From an uncultured Oscillospiraceae bacterium (lineage in GTDB: Bacteria > Bacillota > Clostridia > Oscillospirales > Oscillospiraceae), in assembly GCA_900769995.1 (NCBI GenBank), contig CAAGIT010000074.1, forward strand, positions 1-6,427: DNA of 6,427 nucleotides, given 5' to 3'. Positions 6,238 through 6,427 of the stretch are shown piece after piece. Position 1 is the first letter of the stretch; each line of letters starts with the position of its first letter. The position numbers and the translations under genes were made by a program. The notes under the pieces were generated by a model. The model saw only the letters and a list, made by a program, of their open reading frames with translations, searched no databases and was not told the DNA's origin.

Positions 6238-6266
6238 TTGTGTAACGCATGGAACGGCAGTAAAAT
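6238..6266 (+). promoter_or_regulatory. Candidate sigma-A promoter of the ECF S-component gene
   Basis: TTGTGT (6238-6243), a 17-bp spacer and TAAAAT (6261-6266) lie just right of the perfect palindrome, with one base between them. The -10 matches 5 of 6 positions; the -35 keeps only TTG. Transcription would start near 6273, leaving a leader of about 19 nt. That is too short for a riboswitch, so any vitamin-type control would have to act at the DNA level. Confidence 0.58.
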
Positions 6267-6291
6267 ATAGAGTACTTTTGGGAGGTTGTTT

Positions 6292-6427
6292 ATGAAAGAA
6301 ATGTCTTCTGTCAAACGTGCCTGCATTTGCGCGATCTGCATGGCGCTTTGCTATGTGCTGCCGCTTGCGTTCCACGCCTTCGGTGTCGGTGAACTGTTTT
6401 TGCCCATGCATATTCCCAGATCGGAAG
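6292..6427 (+). CDS. ECF transporter S (substrate-binding) component, N-terminal fragment
   Basis: Only the first 42 genuine codons are present (to 6417), because the contig ends here. The start is clear: GGGAGG (6280-6285) sits 6 nt before the ATG. A short polar N-terminus leads into a first membrane helix (about 9-27), then LAFHAFGVGELFLPMHIP (25-42). An FH..G....LPMHIP pattern near the N-terminus, as I recall it, marks a group of Clostridia ECF S components, membrane proteins that bind a vitamin or other small molecule and work with the shared EcfA/EcfA'/EcfT module. The substrate cannot be told from this fragment. The last three codons (Arg-Ser-Glu) come from adapter-like bases; relatives usually continue MHIP with hydrophobic residues such as VLL. 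Divergent from the MoxR operon. Confidence 0.75.
   Translation, partial: MKEMSSVKRACICAICMALCYVLPLAFHAFGVGELFLPMHIPRSE
6418..6427 (+). other. Probable Illumina adapter remnant at contig end
   Basis: The last ten bases, AGATCGGAAG, equal the first ten of the TruSeq adapter (AGATCGGAAGAGC). They sit exactly at the contig edge and replace the codons that would continue the conserved MHIPVLL run of the S component. Probably not genomic. Confidence 0.85.

Noticed and set aside
6267..6291. Riboswitch upstream of the ECF S-component gene
   Set aside because: Only about 20 nt separate the predicted transcription start from the ATG, too little for an aptamer.
6123..6341. N-terminal extension of the MoxR gene to an ATG at 6341
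   Set aside because: The added peptide is unlike any MoxR N-terminus and would cross the divergent promoters and palindromes. The ATG at 6122 has a ribosome binding site and matches family length.
1..6427. CRISPR array, tRNA, rRNA or insertion sequence
   Set aside because: No regularly spaced repeats, tRNA-like cloverleaf, rRNA signature, transposase or terminal inverted repeats were seen on either strand.

Overview
The window reads as a piece of a Firmicutes (Clostridia) genome, most likely a gut Oscillospiraceae/Ruminococcaceae-type bacterium. The evidence is moderate GC (low to mid 50s percent by eye), strong AGGAGG-type ribosome binding sites, a Clostridia-style RluA-family enzyme with an NRIDRNTGG motif, an ECF-transporter S component, and a lipoprotein with InlB-type B-repeats. 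The taxon is inferred from gene style, not from a marker gene. The window seems to be a whole short contig: its last 10 bases match the start of the Illumina TruSeq adapter.

Left part (1-1686): two ribosome-linked genes are transcribed divergently from an AT-rich region. On the minus strand is a DUF177/YceD protein, cut a few codons before its end, with a perfect-consensus promoter. On the plus strand is an RluA-family 23S rRNA pseudouridine synthase. A perfect 16-bp hairpin fills the gap between the synthase and the convergent operon to its right.

Middle (1699-6122, minus strand): a tight four-gene operon runs in the order MoxR-type AAA+ ATPase, DUF58 protein, eight-helix membrane protein, lipoprotein. 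The gaps are 2, 2 and 10 nt, which suggests translational coupling. MoxR plus DUF58 is a widespread pair, usually followed by a TgpA-like transglutaminase. Here the third protein keeps what looks like the TgpA membrane topology but has only a short extracellular linker where the transglutaminase should be. The fourth gene encodes a surface lipoprotein: a Pro/Glu/Thr stalk, two InlB B-repeats, then what looks like only the C-terminal lobe of a class III (siderophore/metal type) ABC substrate-binding protein. I infer an envelope-associated, ATPase-driven assembly or remodelling system of unusual composition.

Right part (6123-6427): the MoxR operon and a truncated ECF S-component gene are divergent. 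Each has a plausible sigma-A promoter, and next to each -35 box sits one copy of the same element (AAATATCCC(T)CCATGGGGG), in mirror orientation. This looks like a shared regulatory site for both transcription units.
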